Assembly: GCA_016223045.1 (NCBI GenBank)
Contig: JACRPT010000030.1
Location: 1 to 47,988, forward strand
From: Candidatus Eiseniibacteriota bacterium
GTDB taxonomy: Bacteria; Eisenbacteria; RBG-16-71-46
Length of the DNA stretch: 47,988 nt
Direction: 5' to 3'
How positions within the stretch are numbered: position 1 is the first letter of the stretch; each line of letters begins with the position of its first letter. Below are positions 1 through 7,617 of this stretch, one piece after another. The translations under genes were made by a program, and so were the position numbers. Below the pieces are notes generated by a model. The model searched no databases. It saw nothing but the letters and a program-made list of their open reading frames with translations, and was not told the origin of the DNA.

Positions 1-120
1 GAAGCACGCCGCCCGCAGCGCTCACGCTCGCGCCCCGCGCCGCGCCCGCGCCGTGCGCGCGCGCCACGCCGCACGCGCCGCTCACGGCCGCGCCCCGGGC
101 CGCGCCAGCGCCGCGCGCGC
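1..120. repeat. 60-bp imperfect tandem duplication over the 3' end of the glycosyltransferase gene
   Basis: Bases 1-60 and 61-120 align without gaps at about 49 of 60 positions. The best part is 21-60 against 81-120, with 35 of 40 identical. The repeat includes the reverse-strand stop codon of the upstream gene (tca at 82-84), and the other copy has the same trinucleotide at 22-24. The unit is a multiple of three, so it looks like a 20-codon duplication of the Ala/Arg-rich C-terminus plus stop. The GC-rich composition inflates chance identity. Confidence 0.55.
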
Positions 121-2175
121 CGCGGCCTCGGCCTCGCGGTCACCGAGAGCGTGGAAGAGCTCCGCCATGCGCAGCAGGGTAGCAGCATCGCGGGTCTCGG
201 ACACCACCGGCCGCCACAGCGCGGCGGCCTCCTCGGGACGGCCGGCGATGAGCCGCGCCCAGCCGCGGCCCGCGCGCGCCTCGACGTTCGCGGGCGCGAG
301 CGCCGAGGCGCGCGCGAAGGTCGCCTCGCCGCCGGCCGCGTCGTCCTGCTCGAGCGCCACCCGGCCGAGCGCCAGCAGCACCGCCACGTCGCCGGGCGCC
401 AGCGCCGCGGCGCGCTCGAGCGCATCGCGCGCGGGCTCGAGCCGGCCGCGCACGTGCTCGATCAACCCGAGGCCGTGGAGCGCCTGGACGTCGTTCCCGT
501 CCACCATCAGCCGCGCCCGCCGGGTGTGCAGCGCCATCAGTGTGTCGTTCGCCATCCACGCCGGCACCGTGCCGAAGCCGGGGCCGATCTCGTAGAGCAC
601 GGCCGGGTGCGGCGCGGTCACGTGCCGCGGCGCGAGGCCGGGCACCGCCGCCGTGGTGTCGAGCAGGAACCAGTACTGCGGGCGGGTCTCGCCCTCGGGC
701 CACGAGAAGTAGAGCCAGCGCGCGCCGCTGCTGCGCGCGTAGTCGGCCAGCGCCGGCAACCCGTTCGTGAACGGGAAGGGCACGGCCCTCACTCCGGCGT
801 GGAACGCGAGGTTGGGCTTGCGCGCGATCACCGCGTCACCCGGGCGCTTCAGCGCGCGCAGCGTCCCGGCGCATTCGAGCGCCTCGACCGGGAGCTGGTC
901 CATGGCGCGCGCCTGCACGCGCCACGAGGCCGTCGCCATCGCTCCGAGCGGGAGCAGCGCGAGTGCGCCCTTGAGCCACACGCGGCGGGTGCGCCCCGCC
1001 GCCAGCGCGAAGCGCGGCGAGGCGAAGGCGAGCCCGGCGAGCGCGGCGTAGGTCGGCAGCAGCGCGAGCGCGTAGCGCTCCGAGTAGAAGACGGGGACGA
1101 GCGCCAGGAAGAGCAGGGCCCAGGCGAGCCCGAGCGGCCACAGCCTGCGGAGCGTGCCGTCGGCCGCGCCCAGGACCATCCCGGCGAGCGCGCACAGCGC
1201 CGCGGGCCAGCCCAGCAGGCTCGCCGCGTCCTGGCGCAGGTGGTCGCCGACGTTGTGGAGCATGCGCGCGGCCACGGCGCCGGGGTCGCGACGGATCACG
1301 TCCCACAGGCCGTGGAACTGCGGCTGGAGGTTCTTCTGGTAGTCGTCCCAGGGGATGCCCTTCGCGCGGGCGAAGACCTCGTAGGCGATGTTGTGGTGGA
1401 GCTGCGAGGCGAAGCTCCCGCCGTGCGCGAGCGACCACAGCACCCAGGGCGCGACCGGGGCGAGGAAGCCCGCGGCGAAGAGCAGCGCCGCGCGGGCGCG
1501 GTGCGGATGCGGCGTGCCGCCCGCGAGCGCGGCGACGATCCCGGCCGGCAGCAGCGCCGCCGCGTTGTAGCGGGTGAGGAAGGCGAGCGCGGCGAACAGG
1601 CCGGCGGCCAGCGCCGCACGGCCGCTCGACCGCGCGAGCAGCGCGTAGAGCGCGGCGGTCTGGAGCGCCAGCGCCGGCGCGTCGGTGGTCGCCGAGTAGC
1701 CGTAGCGGAAGAAGGTGGCGTCGAAGGCCAGGAACAGCGCGGCCCAGAGCGCGAGCCGCGCGTCGGCGCGGCGCTCGAGCAGGTGGAACCACAGCAGCAG
1801 CGTCACCGCGGTCGCGGCGATCGAGAGCAGCTGCGCGGCGAGGAACAGGTCGCGCACCACCAGCCCGGCCAGCGCCAGCGCCGCCTCGTAGCCCGGTCCC
1901 ACGACGCCGTAGCGCGCGGGCAGCAGCCGGCCGTGCTGGATGAGCCGTGCGCCTTCCGCGTACTGGCCGTAGAAGTCGGTCTCGGTGAAGTAGTCGCCGA
2001 TCCGGTGCGGGCCGAAGGTGATCGCGAGCAGCGCGGCGGCGAGCAGCGCGGCCAGCGCCCAGGCCAGGCGCACGCAGCGGCGGCGCGCGGCATCGCTCAC
2101 CCCGGCCGGGGCGTGCAGGGCGAAGGGGCCCGCGGCGCGGGCCGGCCGCGCCGCTCGGGGCTGGCGCCGGCTCAT
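82..2175 (-). CDS. Glycosyltransferase-39-like integral membrane protein with C-terminal TPR repeats
   Basis: The 697-residue product has a basic N-terminus, then about ten hydrophobic segments (roughly residues 35-420), a soluble domain and a C-terminal helical-repeat region (about 560-697). The acidic motif TETDFYGQY after the first membrane segment and the later SATTDAPALAL segment are typical of the PMT/ArnT (GT39) fold, in which polyprenyl-phosphate-linked sugars are moved to a protein or lipid acceptor on the periplasmic side. The C-terminal repeats (e.g. ALHGLGLIEHVRGRLEPARD, then LLALGRVALEQDDAAG) are TPR-like and probably bind a protein partner. No Shine-Dalgarno is obvious before the ATG at 2175. 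The 3' end overlaps a tandem duplication. The acceptor and sugar cannot be read from sequence. Confidence 0.75.
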   Translation of the reverse strand: MSRRQPRAARPARAAGPFALHAPAGVSDAARRRCVRLAWALAALLAAALLAITFGPHRIGDYFTETDFYGQYAEGARLIQHGRLLPARYGVVGPGYEAALALAGLVVRDLFLAAQLLSIAATAVTLLLWFHLLERRADARLALWAALFLAFDATFFRYGYSATTDAPALALQTAALYALLARSSGRAALAAGLFAALAFLTRYNAAALLPAGIVAALAGGTPHPHRARAALLFAAGFLAPVAPWVLWSLAHGGSFASQLHHNIAYEVFARAKGIPWDDYQKNLQPQFHGLWDVIRRDPGAVAARMLHNVGDHLRQDAASLLGWPAALCALAGMVLGAADGTLRRLWPLGLAWALLFLALVPVFYSERYALALLPTYAALAGLAFASPRFALAAGRTRRVWLKGALALLPLGAMATASWRVQARAMDQLPVEALECAGTLRALKRPGDAVIARKPNLAFHAGVRAVPFPFTNGLPALADYARSSGARWLYFSWPEGETRPQYWFLLDTTAAVPGLAPRHVTAPHPAVLYEIGPGFGTVPAWMANDTLMALHTRRARLMVDGNDVQALHGLGLIEHVRGRLEPARDALERAAALAPGDVAVLLALGRVALEQDDAAGGEATFARASALAPANVEARAGRGWARLIAGRPEEAAALWRPVVSETRDAATLLRMAELFHALGDREAEAAARAALARPGARP

Positions 2176-2318
2176 GCGCGGGCGGCCGACTGGTGAAGGC
2201 GGAGCATCGCGCCCGAGTCTAGCAGAGCGCCGCGGGTGACTCGGCGCGGGGGTCGCGGCCCCCGCGGCGTCGGCCGGCCGGGCGGCCGTGCGACCGGGCG
2301 AACGGGAGGAACGGCAGA

Positions 2319-2347
2319 ACGGCGGCGATTCGCTCGATCGCCGCCGT
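2319..2347 (-). terminator. Hairpin downstream of the PEP-CTERM gene
   Basis: An 11-bp perfect stem (ACGGCGGCGAT with ATCGCCGCCGT) closes a 7-nt loop 60 nt below the PEP-CTERM stop. On the minus strand it is followed by a T-containing but not pure T tract (TCTGCCGTTCC). It fits a terminator in a GC-rich genome. Confidence 0.5.
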
Positions 2348-2407
2348 CCTCGGGGGGCCTCCTGTCTCAGCTCAACGACCGGGGGATGTCAGGGGCTCCT
2401 GGGTTGC

Positions 2408-2707
2408 TCAGCGTCCGCGACGCCGGCGCGCGGCGGCGCCCAGCGCGATCAGGCCCATGGACGCCAGCGCCATGGTGCCGGGCTCGGGGACGGGGTTGGT
2501 CGGCTGGTCATCGCCGTCGCCGATGGCCGGGCCGCGCACGCCGATGCCCGGGTCGCCGTGGACGATGTTCTGGATCGGCGTCGCGCCGCCCTGGTCTCCC
2601 ACGCGCGTGGACGCCTTCTTGGCCTGGGGCAGCTGGCCGACCTGGACCGCCGAGGCGGCCGAGGCGAGCAGCGCGACCAGCAGGACTGCGAGGACCGAGG
2701 ACTTCAT
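2408..2707 (-). CDS. Small PEP-CTERM sorting-signal protein
   Basis: The 99-residue protein has a clear Sec signal peptide (hydrophobic stretch ending ASAASA near residue 20), a short low-complexity Gly/Asp/Gln-rich mature part, and a textbook PEP-CTERM tail. The tail is VPEPGTM at about residue 73, then a single hydrophobic helix and the basic end AARRRRGR. In characterised families this tripartite tail is recognised by exosortase (EpsH/XrtA type), and the protein is exported with extracellular polysaccharide. With only about 50 residues between signals, the mature peptide has no fold I recognise. AAGG lies 9 nt before the ATG. No exosortase gene is present in the window. Confidence 0.85.
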   Translation of the reverse strand: MKSSVLAVLLVALLASAASAVQVGQLPQAKKASTRVGDQGGATPIQNIVHGDPGIGVRGPAIGDGDDQPTNPVPEPGTMALASMGLIALGAAARRRRGR

Positions 2708-3108
2708 AGGCTATGACCTTCTTTCATACACTGGGGGCCCGTAGCAAGGGTGTCTGCCCGGGTAGTCGCAAGTCCCATACCGCGGATGCCCGAAGTGCGC
2801 GGAGGCTTGTGAAGAGAGGCTGAACGGGACGTGGAGGGTCGTTCGCGGGACCGGGGAGGCGTCCCGTCTCGGAAGAAGCGTCGTGTGTGCCGACACCGGC
2901 GTGAGCGAAACCCCGGAAGGGCGGGAGTCGTGGTGGTCGGGGGTGTCGGCAGGGTGGTCGGTGGCGAGCCCTCCACGCGGGGGTGCGCGGGACGCGCCGG
3001 GCGCGGAGGCGCGCGCCCGGCGCCGCCCGCGTCGCGTGGTGGCGCCGCGCGATCCGGGAACGGGGGGATTCCCCCACGCGCGCGGGCGAACGCGCGCAGG
3101 AAGGGCTG
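2708..3108. other. Intergenic region with strong hairpin, divergent genes
   Basis: No convincing gene is present. The region separates the PEP-CTERM gene (minus) from the four-Cys mini-protein (plus). It contains a 12-bp perfect GC stem (GCGCCGGGCGCG with its complement, loop GAGGCG) at 2994-3023, about 85 nt before the plus-strand start. The part next to the PEP-CTERM start (2700-2780) is less GC-rich and likely holds its promoter. Confidence 0.4.
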
Positions 3109-3315
3109 ATGGCGACGAGCTACGACCGGGTCGGCCTGTGCCGCGGCTGCCGCAACGCGCACCTCGTGAAGACGCCGCGCAGCGAGTTCTGGCTGTGCCG
3201 CCTCTCCGCGTCCGATGCGCGCTTCGAGAAGTACCCGCGCCTGCCGGTCAGGGAATGCTCCGGCTACGTGCCGGGAGGCAGCGGCGGGGACGAGGAGGCG
3301 GAAGGCGAGCGTTGA
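3109..3315 (+). CDS. Four-cysteine mini-protein, probable zinc-binding conserved hypothetical
   Basis: The 68-residue product starts at ATG 3109, with AGGAAGG ending 4 nt upstream, not at the longer track start. It has a CRGC knuckle near the N-terminus, a third Cys in FWLCRLS and a fourth in VRECSGY. That spacing fits a single zinc ribbon or knuckle. The motif order (CxxC, SxFWLC, then FEKYPRLPVxxC) is one I associate with a widespread family of small uncharacterised proteins that has no assigned function. The tail is acidic and probably disordered. It stands alone, convergent with the EEP gene downstream. Confidence 0.65.
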   Translation: MATSYDRVGLCRGCRNAHLVKTPRSEFWLCRLSASDARFEKYPRLPVRECSGYVPGGSGGDEEAEGER

Positions 3316-3363
3316 GGTCGAGCGGCGGCCGGGGCGCGCCGGGCCGCGGATGGGCGAAGGGGC

Positions 3364-3383
3364 GGGACCAGCTCCCCGGTCCC
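3364..3383. terminator. Hairpin between convergent genes
   Basis: GGGACC and GGTCCC form a 6-bp stem with an 8-nt loop in the 93-bp gap between the mini-protein and the EEP gene. There is no T tract, so this is only a weak bidirectional terminator candidate. Confidence 0.3.
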
Positions 3384-3408
3384 TCGCGGTCCGACTGTCA
3401 CCCGGTCC

Positions 3409-5385
3409 CTACGGCAGCAGGACGACGCGCGCGGTGCGGGTGAGGCCAGGGGTGGCGAAGCGCGCGAAGTAGAGCCCGGCGCCCGGGCGCCCGGCGCCCG
3501 CGTCCCAGCGCACTTCGTGATGCCCGGCGTCCAGCTCGCCCGAGATCACGCTCGCCACGCGCCGGCCGGAGAGGTCGAACAGCTCGAGCGTGACCGGCGC
3601 GCGCCGCGTGAGGTCGAAGGCGAAGCGCACCGGGCCCGCCGCCGGATTGGGCTGCGGCGCATAGAAGCGCAGCGCCGTGGGCACGCCCGGGCCCGGCACG
3701 CCGGTGGCGGCCGAGATGGTGTAGGCGTGCAGCTGGACCACCAGGTCGCCCGCCGGCGCGGCTCCCGGCAGGGCCTCGTCGGCGCTGGTGAAGGTGAGCG
3801 TGGCGTCGTAGGCGGTGTCCTGCGAGGCGCCGGCATCGTCGAAGTGCACGTTCCAGGTGCGGCCGGTGCCGCCGAGCAGCGCGGGGCTGAACCCGCCCGC
3901 GATCGAGAAGCGCCCGTCGCCGCCGGTGACGACCGCACCGTTCACCGAGAGCCGCGCCTGCAGCGTGTCGTAACCCTGGTCGTGCAGGCGCACCGGCAGG
4001 TCGGCGAACGTGCCGGGCGCCTGCTCGCCCCAGTCGAGCGCGCTCTCGGTCACCACGGCCTGCGAGTCGAGCGAGGCCACGGCATGGCGCAGCACGCGTC
4101 CCGAGAGCTTCACGCTCTTCGACGAGGTGTCGGGGTCGTCGCTGGCGATGGCGAGCGTGCCGTTCTTCGCGCCCGCGGTCGCCGCGCTCATGCCGATCGT
4201 GTGGTTGTTGGCCGGGCCGCCGGCGGTGGCCGAGAACGAGCCCGCGGGCGCGGTGAAGCCGGCCGGGGCGGAGAGCGAGTAGTCGAGCGCGTCGGCCGGC
4301 GCCGTGCCGATGTTCGAGACCGCCAGGTTCTGCTCCTGCGCGGGGGCGCCGGCGATGACGCTGCCGAAGTCGAGCTGCGAGGCGGCGGAGACCTTGGACG
4401 GCAGCTGGAGCGTCATCAGGACCGGGAGGTGGTCCGAGACGTCGTGGAGCGCGGTGGCGATGGTGTAGCCGACCGCGAAGTTGAAGCCGTCGGCGTTGAT
4501 GTCCGTGTTGAAGTGCAGCCCGTCGTTGCCGTAGGCGAGGTAGCCGATGAGGTCGAGCCCCTGTCCGTCCTGCACGGAGTAGGAGGAGAAGAGCAGGTCG
4601 AAGCGGTCGTCCATGCCGCCGCCCGAGAACGTCACGCCGGGGTAGCTCGGGCAGGTCGCGCAGGCGCTCTGGGTGTGATAGGGCGCGTAGCCGGAGATCA
4701 CGTGCCACGAGCCCGGCATGGTCAGCGGGTCCTTCGAGCGGCCGTCGTTGTCGGCCTGCGATTCGGTGAGCCGGAGGTAGCCGCCCTCGTAGGCGCCGTA
4801 GAAGTTGGAGTCGCCGCCCAGCAGGAAGTTGGGGCCCACCCCGCCGATCGAGACGTTGTTGAGAGTGTTGCGGATGTTCGTGCACTCGATGCGGCGCGTG
4901 CCGGAGTCGGGCGTCGCCGGACCGCCGGCCTTGAGATGGATCGAGTAGAGCCGGAACCAGCCGGGGTTCGTGAGGTAGCCGACCGGCTTCACCAGGCACT
5001 GGAGCACGTCGCGCGGGCCGCCGTCCGCGAACGAGCCGACGTTGACGACCGCGACCTTCGCGGGTTTCCAGTAGACGGCGCTCTGCGTGCTGAGGATGAA
5101 CGTGCTCGCCTGCCACTGGCCGGGCTGCACCACATTCAGCACGTTGTCGAGGAACGAGTCACGCGCCGCCTGGGTGATGAGCTCCTGCACGATGAGCACG
5201 TCCGGGTCGAGGCCCGCCATCACCGTGCGGAAGGACGCCTGCCGTGGCGGGATCCCGCCGGTCGCGGTGTCGTAGGTGAGCAGGTTCCAGGTCGCGACCT
5301 TGAGCGCGTGCGCGGGCGCGGCGAGCGCGAGTGTCGCCGCGCACGCGACGACGAACCGCGCTCCGCGCCCGCGCACCGGTCCCAC
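3409..5385 (-). CDS. Secreted endonuclease/exonuclease/phosphatase-family protein with choice-of-anchor-D and FlgD-like sorting domain (copy 2)
   Basis: The 658-residue product starts at GTG 5385, only 2 nt after the stop of its upstream paralogue, so translation is probably coupled. A signal peptide ends near APAHA. Residues ~28-330 form an EEP fold with the expected catalytic elements ATWNLL, VQEL, GGDSNFYG and SDHLPV. Residues ~335-570 hold an ASPM/SPD-2/Hydin-like beta module (LDFGSVIAGAPAQEQNLAVS) of the kind used to hold large surface proteins. The last ~85 residues are a FlgD-like/T9SS type A-like domain (PQPNPAAGPVRFAFDL, LFDLSGRRV, GLYFARF). It is likely a cell-surface or released nuclease or phosphodiesterase; the substrate cannot be told from sequence. 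Confidence 0.85.
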   Translation of the reverse strand: MGPVRGRGARFVVACAATLALAAPAHALKVATWNLLTYDTATGGIPPRQASFRTVMAGLDPDVLIVQELITQAARDSFLDNVLNVVQPGQWQASTFILSTQSAVYWKPAKVAVVNVGSFADGGPRDVLQCLVKPVGYLTNPGWFRLYSIHLKAGGPATPDSGTRRIECTNIRNTLNNVSIGGVGPNFLLGGDSNFYGAYEGGYLRLTESQADNDGRSKDPLTMPGSWHVISGYAPYHTQSACATCPSYPGVTFSGGGMDDRFDLLFSSYSVQDGQGLDLIGYLAYGNDGLHFNTDINADGFNFAVGYTIATALHDVSDHLPVLMTLQLPSKVSAASQLDFGSVIAGAPAQEQNLAVSNIGTAPADALDYSLSAPAGFTAPAGSFSATAGGPANNHTIGMSAATAGAKNGTLAIASDDPDTSSKSVKLSGRVLRHAVASLDSQAVVTESALDWGEQAPGTFADLPVRLHDQGYDTLQARLSVNGAVVTGGDGRFSIAGGFSPALLGGTGRTWNVHFDDAGASQDTAYDATLTFTSADEALPGAAPAGDLVVQLHAYTISAATGVPGPGVPTALRFYAPQPNPAAGPVRFAFDLTRRAPVTLELFDLSGRRVASVISGELDAGHHEVRWDAGAGRPGAGLYFARFATPGLTRTARVVLLP

Positions 5386-5387
5386 CC

Positions 5388-7364
5388 CTACCGCACCACC
5401 GCCAGTCGCGCGGTCTGGGCTGCCAGGCCCGCGGCGCTCAGGCGCACGAAGTAGAGGCCGGGGCCGACCGCGCTGCCGGCGTCGTCACGGCCGTCCCAGC
5501 GCAGGTTGTAGCGTCCGGGCTCGAAGGCGCGCGAGGCCAGGTCGGTGACGCGGCGGCCGGTGAGGTCGAAGACCTCGAGCCGCACGCTTGCGGCGCGCGC
5601 GAGGTCGAAGCGCACCAGGCTCGACCCGATGAGCGGATTCGGCATGGGCGGATAGAGCCGCGTGGCGGTCGGGAGCGGGGTCCCGCCGACCGCGACCGCG
5701 CCGCCCGTCAGCCGCGCGCGCAGGATGTAGCTCACGTCCGGCTGGGCCGCCGCGCCGGGCAGCGGCTCGTCGGCGCTCGTGAAGGTTAGCGTGGCCTGGT
5801 AGGTCGAGTCGGCCGTGGCGCCGGCGTCGGCGAACTGCACGTTCCAGCGTCCCGCGGTGCCCGCGACCAGGGTCGGGCTGAAGCCCGGGATCGAGAAGTG
5901 GCCGTCGCCGCCGGTGATGGTCGCGGCGCTGACCGAGAGCCGTGCGCGCAGGGCGTTGTAGCCGCGGTCGTGCACCGCCGCGACCAGCGTTCCGAATTCG
6001 CCGGCCGCGTGCTCGCCGAAGTCGAGCGTGTCGGCGGTGAGCGCCACCAGCGAATCCAGCGACGCCTGGGCGTGGTCGAGCACGGTGCCGGAGAGGCCCA
6101 CGAGCTTGGTGGGGTTGTCGGGAGCGTCCGAGGCGATCGAGAGCTGGCCCGCCAGGTTGCCCGCAGTGGCCGTGTTCATGCTGATGCCGGCGGGCGCGGA
6201 GGCGGTCGCGGCAAGCGCGAAGCCGCCGGAGGGCGCGCCGAAGCCCGCGGGCGCGGCGAACGAGTAGTTGAGCGAGTCGGCCGGGGCGGTCGCGGTGTTG
6301 GTGATCGTGAGGTTCTGCGCGGCCGCTGCGCCCACGATCACCGTGCCGTAGTCGATCGAGACCAGGTCCACGCCGATCTTGGACGGGAGCCGGAGGTCCA
6401 CGCGGATGGGCAGGTGATCGCTCGCGTTGAACAGCGCGTTGGCATAGCCGGCGCCCTCGGGGATGGTGGGCGCATCGATGATGTTGACGTTGTAGTGCAG
6501 GCCGTCGTTGCCGACCGGCACATAGGTGCCTGCGATCAGGTCGAGCCCCTGCCCGTCGTTCAGGACGTACGTGGGGAGGAACATGTCGAAGCGGTCGTCG
6601 AGCCCGCCGGTGGAGAAACCACCGGGACAGCCCGAGAGGCACGGTGACTGCGTGTGCTTGGTCGCCATGCCCACATTGTTCCAATTGCTGTACGGCGCGC
6701 CGAGCGGATCGTACATCCGGCCATCGTTGTCCACCTGGCTCTCCAGGAACTTCTGGAACGCCGGCTCGTTGCCGCCATAGATATTGAAGTCGCCCGCCAG
6801 GATGGCGTGAGTGCCGGGCGGCATCGCGTTCATGCTGTCGCGGATGCCCGTCGCCTCCGCCAGCCGCTGGGCCTCGTAGCCGGTCGAGGCCTTGAGGTGC
6901 TGCGAGTAGATCCGCAGCTCCGCGGCTCCCGCGGAATAGCCCACCGGCCTGAGCCGGTAGCAGTTCACCAGCCGCAGCAGGGAGGCCGGGTTCGGGTACC
7001 ACGCCCACTGCCCGAGGAAGTCCACCTTCGCGGGCTTGTAGAACAGCGCGTTGTCCGTGTCGTTCCCGTTGATGAACGGAGCCGAGGCCCACTGGCCGGG
7101 CTCGAGCACGTTCAGCACGTTGATGCGGAACGAGTCCACCCCGGCCTGGCTCGTCACCTCCTGGGAGACCACCACGTCCGCGCCGAGCGGGGCCATGATG
7201 GTGCGGAAGTGGGCGTTCCGGACGGTGACGGTGGTCCCCGGGTAGTTGAGGAGGTTGTAGTCCACGATGCGCAGCGCGTACGCGGGGGGAACCAGGAACA
7301 GCGCGGCGAGCGCAGCGGCCAGCAGCGCGCGCCGGGGGAACCCATACCTGCTTGGGGAGGCCAT
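5388..7364 (-). CDS. Secreted endonuclease/exonuclease/phosphatase-family protein with choice-of-anchor-D and FlgD-like sorting domain (copy 1)
   Basis: The ORF track runs to 8192, but the ATG at 7364 is preceded by CAGGAG with about 6 nt spacing and starts a good signal peptide (ALLAAALAALFLVPPAYA), giving 658 residues, the same length as the paralogue. EEP catalytic elements are DYNLLNYP, SQEVT, AGDFNIYGGNE, DDRFD and SDHLPI. The DFNIYG and YNLLNYP versions are closer to canonical EEP than those in the downstream copy. An anchor-D-like beta region and a FlgD-like/T9SS sorting domain (PMPNPLIGSSLVRFDL, VFDLTGRRVTDL, GLYFVRLS) follow. The two genes are a tandem duplication that has diverged substantially, and are probably co-transcribed from a promoter in the divergent gap near 7365-7540. 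Confidence 0.87.
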   Translation of the reverse strand: MASPSRYGFPRRALLAAALAALFLVPPAYALRIVDYNLLNYPGTTVTVRNAHFRTIMAPLGADVVVSQEVTSQAGVDSFRINVLNVLEPGQWASAPFINGNDTDNALFYKPAKVDFLGQWAWYPNPASLLRLVNCYRLRPVGYSAGAAELRIYSQHLKASTGYEAQRLAEATGIRDSMNAMPPGTHAILAGDFNIYGGNEPAFQKFLESQVDNDGRMYDPLGAPYSNWNNVGMATKHTQSPCLSGCPGGFSTGGLDDRFDMFLPTYVLNDGQGLDLIAGTYVPVGNDGLHYNVNIIDAPTIPEGAGYANALFNASDHLPIRVDLRLPSKIGVDLVSIDYGTVIVGAAAAQNLTITNTATAPADSLNYSFAAPAGFGAPSGGFALAATASAPAGISMNTATAGNLAGQLSIASDAPDNPTKLVGLSGTVLDHAQASLDSLVALTADTLDFGEHAAGEFGTLVAAVHDRGYNALRARLSVSAATITGGDGHFSIPGFSPTLVAGTAGRWNVQFADAGATADSTYQATLTFTSADEPLPGAAAQPDVSYILRARLTGGAVAVGGTPLPTATRLYPPMPNPLIGSSLVRFDLARAASVRLEVFDLTGRRVTDLASRAFEPGRYNLRWDGRDDAGSAVGPGLYFVRLSAAGLAAQTARLAVVR

Positions 7365-7617
7365 GGAGACTCCTGGGCTGAGTTGCGAACGGCCGGTGAG
7401 CGTTGAGGCCAGGGGCGGACCGCGCGGTCTCCCGGGACGACTGTGGTTGTGACTTGCCGGTGACGATTGTAGCGGTTTCGTGGCGCCGAACGCCAGCCCC
7501 GACAGGCCCGTCCGCGGGGTCCGTTGCGCCTTGCCTCGGGCCATGCAAGATGCGAACGGACCGCGAAAATCGCGGTCGGGAGTGAATCCGGCTGCGGCGC
7601 GCGCCGATACCGGTGGC

